Positions 61,452 to 64,000 of a DNA stretch of 64,000 bases are shown in pieces (positions within the stretch are counted from its first letter, which is position 1; each line of letters starts with the position of its first letter). This DNA comes from Salinibaculum sp. SYNS191 (GTDB taxonomy: Archaea; Halobacteriota; Halobacteria; Halobacteriales; Haloarculaceae), in assembly GCF_037338445.1 (NCBI RefSeq), contig NZ_CP147838.1, forward strand, positions 3,878,323-3,942,322. Reading direction: 5' to 3'. Below the pieces are notes generated by a model. It saw nothing but the letters and a program-made list of their open reading frames with translations, was not told the DNA's origin and made no database searches. Position numbers and translations under genes: made by a program.

Positions 61452-64000
61452 TCAGTCGTCGGCTTCGGCCAGTATCTCGGCGTCTGCCGTCTCGGCCCGT
61501 TCGACGGTCGAGCGGTTGGTCGTGGCGTTCTTCCTGACCCTGACCAGGTCGTCGGCTGCGCCGACCAGTTCCTCGTCGTGGCTGACGAGCAGAATCTGCT
61601 CGACGCCCAGCGAGCGCATCTCGTCGACAAGCGCGACCAGTTGCGAGACGTGTCCGGAGTCCAGAAAGACCGTCGGCTCGTCGAGGATGAGCGGCGGCAT
61701 CGGGGCCGCGCCCTCGATGCCCTCCGCGAGCAGCCGGTAGATGGCACACCGGAGGCTGAGGTTGAACAGCGCGCGCTCGCCGCCCGAGAGCTGGTCGGGG
61801 TCCAGCGTCTCGCCGTCCTTCTGGTAGACCGTCAGCTGGTACTCCCCGTCGAGTTCGATGCGCGAGTAGGAGTCGTTCTCGTAGACCAGATCGAACGTCT
61901 CGTTTAGCATCCGCTCCAGCGTCTCGACGTTGCGCTGGCGCAGTTCGGCCCGCAGCGTCCCGTACATCTCCTGTAACTGCTCGGCCTCGTCGTACAGGGA
62001 GTCCAGCTGTTCGACGGTCTCCGAAAGGTCCTCGCGGCGCTCGCGCAGCGCCTCCAGTTCCTCGATTTCGGCCGTCACGCCGCCGATGTCGTTCTGCAGT
62101 CTGTCGCGCTCCTCGCGCAGGTCCGCCAGCTTGGCCTCGACTTTCTCCAGGTACGATTCCGCACGCCCCTTCTCGCCGCGGGCTTCCTCGACGCGGTCCT
62201 CGTCGAACTCCTCCTGCAGTTCGGCCCGCCGGTCGCGTTTGTCCGCCAGGTGCTCGCGGCGCTCGTCGTTGACCTCCGCCTTCTCCGCGCGCGTCTCGCG
62301 GAGGTCCGCGATTCTCTCCTCGTGGTCGGCGATGGTCTCGATGGTCTCGGCCAGCGACTCCAGCCGGTCGACCCGCTCGGACAGCGCCGCCTTCTCCTGG
62401 TTGCACTCCGCGATAGCCTCCTGACAGGCGGTCGCCTTCTCGCGAGCCTCGGCGGCCTCCTCGCGTTTTGCTTCCGCCTCGGCCTCCAGCTCGTCGGCCT
62501 CCTCGCGGAGCCGGTCGACCTGGGTCTCCTTCTCCGACAGCGACTTCTCCTTCTCCTCGACGAGCTGTGCGACGTTCTCGCGGTCGTTCTCCAGGCGCTC
62601 GATGGTCGATTCTCGCTCGGCCAGGGCCTCGGCCTCCTCGCGCTTGGCTTCGACCGTCTCCTCGCGCTCTCGCAGTTCTTCGAGCCTGAATTCCAGGTCC
62701 TCGACCGCCTCGCGGCGTTCCTCGATAGATTCGACGTGCGGGGAACCCTCGACTGGCTGGCCGCACTCGGGACACTTGCCGGCCTCCAGCAGGGACTCCG
62801 CCTCCGCCAGCCGCTCCTCGGCGTTCGACAGTTCCGCCTCGGTTTCCGCGCGCGTCTCGCGGACGTCGGCCAGTTCATTGGTCACCTGGTCGCGGTGGTC
62901 CGCCGCTTCGCCCTCGGCAACGGGCGCGTCGGCGAACGCCTCACGGTGGGACTCGATGCGCTCTGCGAGGTCGTCCAGTTGCTCGCGCTTCTCCGCCAGC
63001 AGGTCCCGCGCGTCGGCGACGGCCGATTCCACCTCGGCTGCCTCCTCGCGGTTCTGTTCGGCCTCCGCCTCCAGGTCGTCGGCGCGCTCCTCGGCGGCCT
63101 CGGCCTCGCCGTCGTGTTCCTGCTTCTCGACGCTCTGGTCCGTGATGCGCTCCCGGAGGGCCTCGATATCCGCGTCCAGGTCCTCGATGCGGGTCTCGAC
63201 GGCTTCAGTCGTCGCCTCGTCGACGTCTGCCTCTGCGAGGAGGGCGTCCCGGCGCTCGGTCGCCTCCGCTCGCCGGTCGCGGACCTCGGTCAGTTCGTCT
63301 GCCAGGCGCTCGCGCTCGCTTTCGGTGGCCTGTATCTTCTCGCGCAGGTCCTCGATGTCCGATTCGAGGTCGTCGAGTTCCTCGCGGCGCTGCTCGTACT
63401 CCTCCAGCACCGCTCGGCGTCGGCCAGCGTCTCGGCCTGCTCGCGGTTCTCGTCGAAGCGCTCGATGTCTGACTCCACCTCCGCGAGTTCGGACTGCAGG
63501 GCGTTCAGACGGCCGTGGAGGTCCTGGGCCTCCTTCTCGGCTATCTGCTCGTCGACCTGCGAGAGGGCTCCTGTTTGTCGTCGCGCACGCGCCCGACGCC
63601 GACGCGGGCCTGGCTGGCGCGCTCGCGGTAGTCCTCCAGCTTGCCGAGCTGGAGCAGGTCGTCGAGCATGTCCTGGCGCTGGGACGGCGACGCGTTGATG
63701 AGTTTGTTCACCTCGCCCTGGCGGACGTAGGCGCAGTTGACGAACGCCTCGTTGTCCATCCGCAGCAGTTCCGCGACGCGGCGGCGCACGTCGGTCGCGC
63801 CCTCGTAGGTCCCCTCCGGGCCTTCCAGCACCGCCTTCGTCGTGTGCGTGCGCTCGTCGCGGACGCTCAGGCGGCGCTCGATGTGGTAGGACTCCCCGGC
63901 GTGGGTGAACCAGAGTTCCACGACAGCGCCGTCGGCACCGATGGTCACCACCTCGTCCAGCGTCTTGTTCAGCGCCTTCGAGCCGTAGAGCGCGAAGAAG
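61452..64000 (-). CDS. rad50: DNA repair ATPase Rad50, 5' truncated at the window end, two apparent 1-base frameshifts
   Basis: Works with Mre11 in double-strand-break repair. The window holds most of the protein: part of the N-ATPase lobe (ALYGSKALNKTLDEVVTIGADGAVVELWF, ending at 64000), long coiled coils, the zinc hook GKCPECGQPVEGSP, ABC signature LSGGERALFNLSL and Walker B PPLILDEPTVFLDSG. The reading frame breaks after DDKQ (63570) and after DAER (63410). Adding one C to each short C run (plus strand) restores a continuous Rad50. Walker A lies beyond the window. Confidence 0.93.

Noticed and set aside
1..64000. CRISPR arrays, rRNA genes or a prophage
   Set aside because: No regular 25-40-bp repeat array, no rRNA sequence, and no integrase, portal, terminase or capsid gene was seen.

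Overview
The window is high-GC, acidic-proteome archaeal DNA from a haloarchaeon (class Halobacteria). The diagnostic genes are CetZ, HalX-type response regulator, aMBF1, Trm112-like and TRASH-domain Lrp genes, an intein-bearing family-B polymerase, Rad50, tRNA genes with archaeal features, and TATA boxes about 26 bp upstream of start codons (leaderless transcription). Family-level placement (possibly Haloarculaceae) is a guess. Most of the window is compact housekeeping sequence.

Layout. 1-5040: acyl-CoA ligase, then a terminal-oxidase locus (heme-copper oxidase subunit I with small membrane proteins). 5131-9812: an 821-aa coiled-coil protein of unknown function, a winged-helix regulator, purA and a Trm112-like zinc protein. 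9846-13648: membrane protein, lipoprotein nuclease, zinc-ribbon microprotein, an almost gene-free 0.9-kb gap, tRNA-Pro(GGG) and a PQQ-type propeller lipoprotein. 13709-16832: the conserved archaeal truB-cmk-DUF106(EMC3/YidC-like)-adk block. 17553-25842: hemE, hemG and hemH, with a 4.8-kb accessory cell-surface cassette between hemE and hemG-hemH. 25890-33791: TrkH/TrkA potassium uptake, a universal stress protein, an APC permease fused to Usp domains, and a HerA-like ATPase. 33837-41974: GT87-like membrane enzyme, MscS channel, tpiA, HalX response regulator, aMBF1, the pgsA-like/AK6-like/hisC operon, tRNA-Arg(CCU), a TraB-like protein and a CBS protein. 42151-44172: divergent cetZ and archaellin-like genes. 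44176-51223: metal homeostasis (CopA with a TRASH-Lrp regulator, two DtxR-family regulators, ferritin-like and AhpD-like proteins, Usp). 51242-54859: sufCBD. 54994-64000: polB with two inteins, three small haloarchaeal genes and 5'-truncated rad50.

The main candidate for an undescribed system is the 18.6-23.4 kb cassette. It has a dedicated S26 signal peptidase, a DUF5305-type membrane protein, an unusually lysine-rich, cysteine-containing exported protein with a SipW/TasA-type signal, a membrane-anchored winged-helix protein and a second exported protein, all around a 496-bp AT-richer divergent promoter region. The metal cluster also shows good regulatory signals: a pair of 14-bp dyads upstream of copA and a TTTAGA-N4-TCTAAA palindrome upstream of the DtxR-like gene.

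Quality warning. Six apparent single-base indels interrupt otherwise perfect housekeeping genes (purA, truB, cmk, a DUF7322-like gene, rad50 twice). All lie in or beside short homopolymers. They look like sequencing or assembly errors rather than true pseudogenes, and they change gene boundaries: cmk and truB appear falsely fused.
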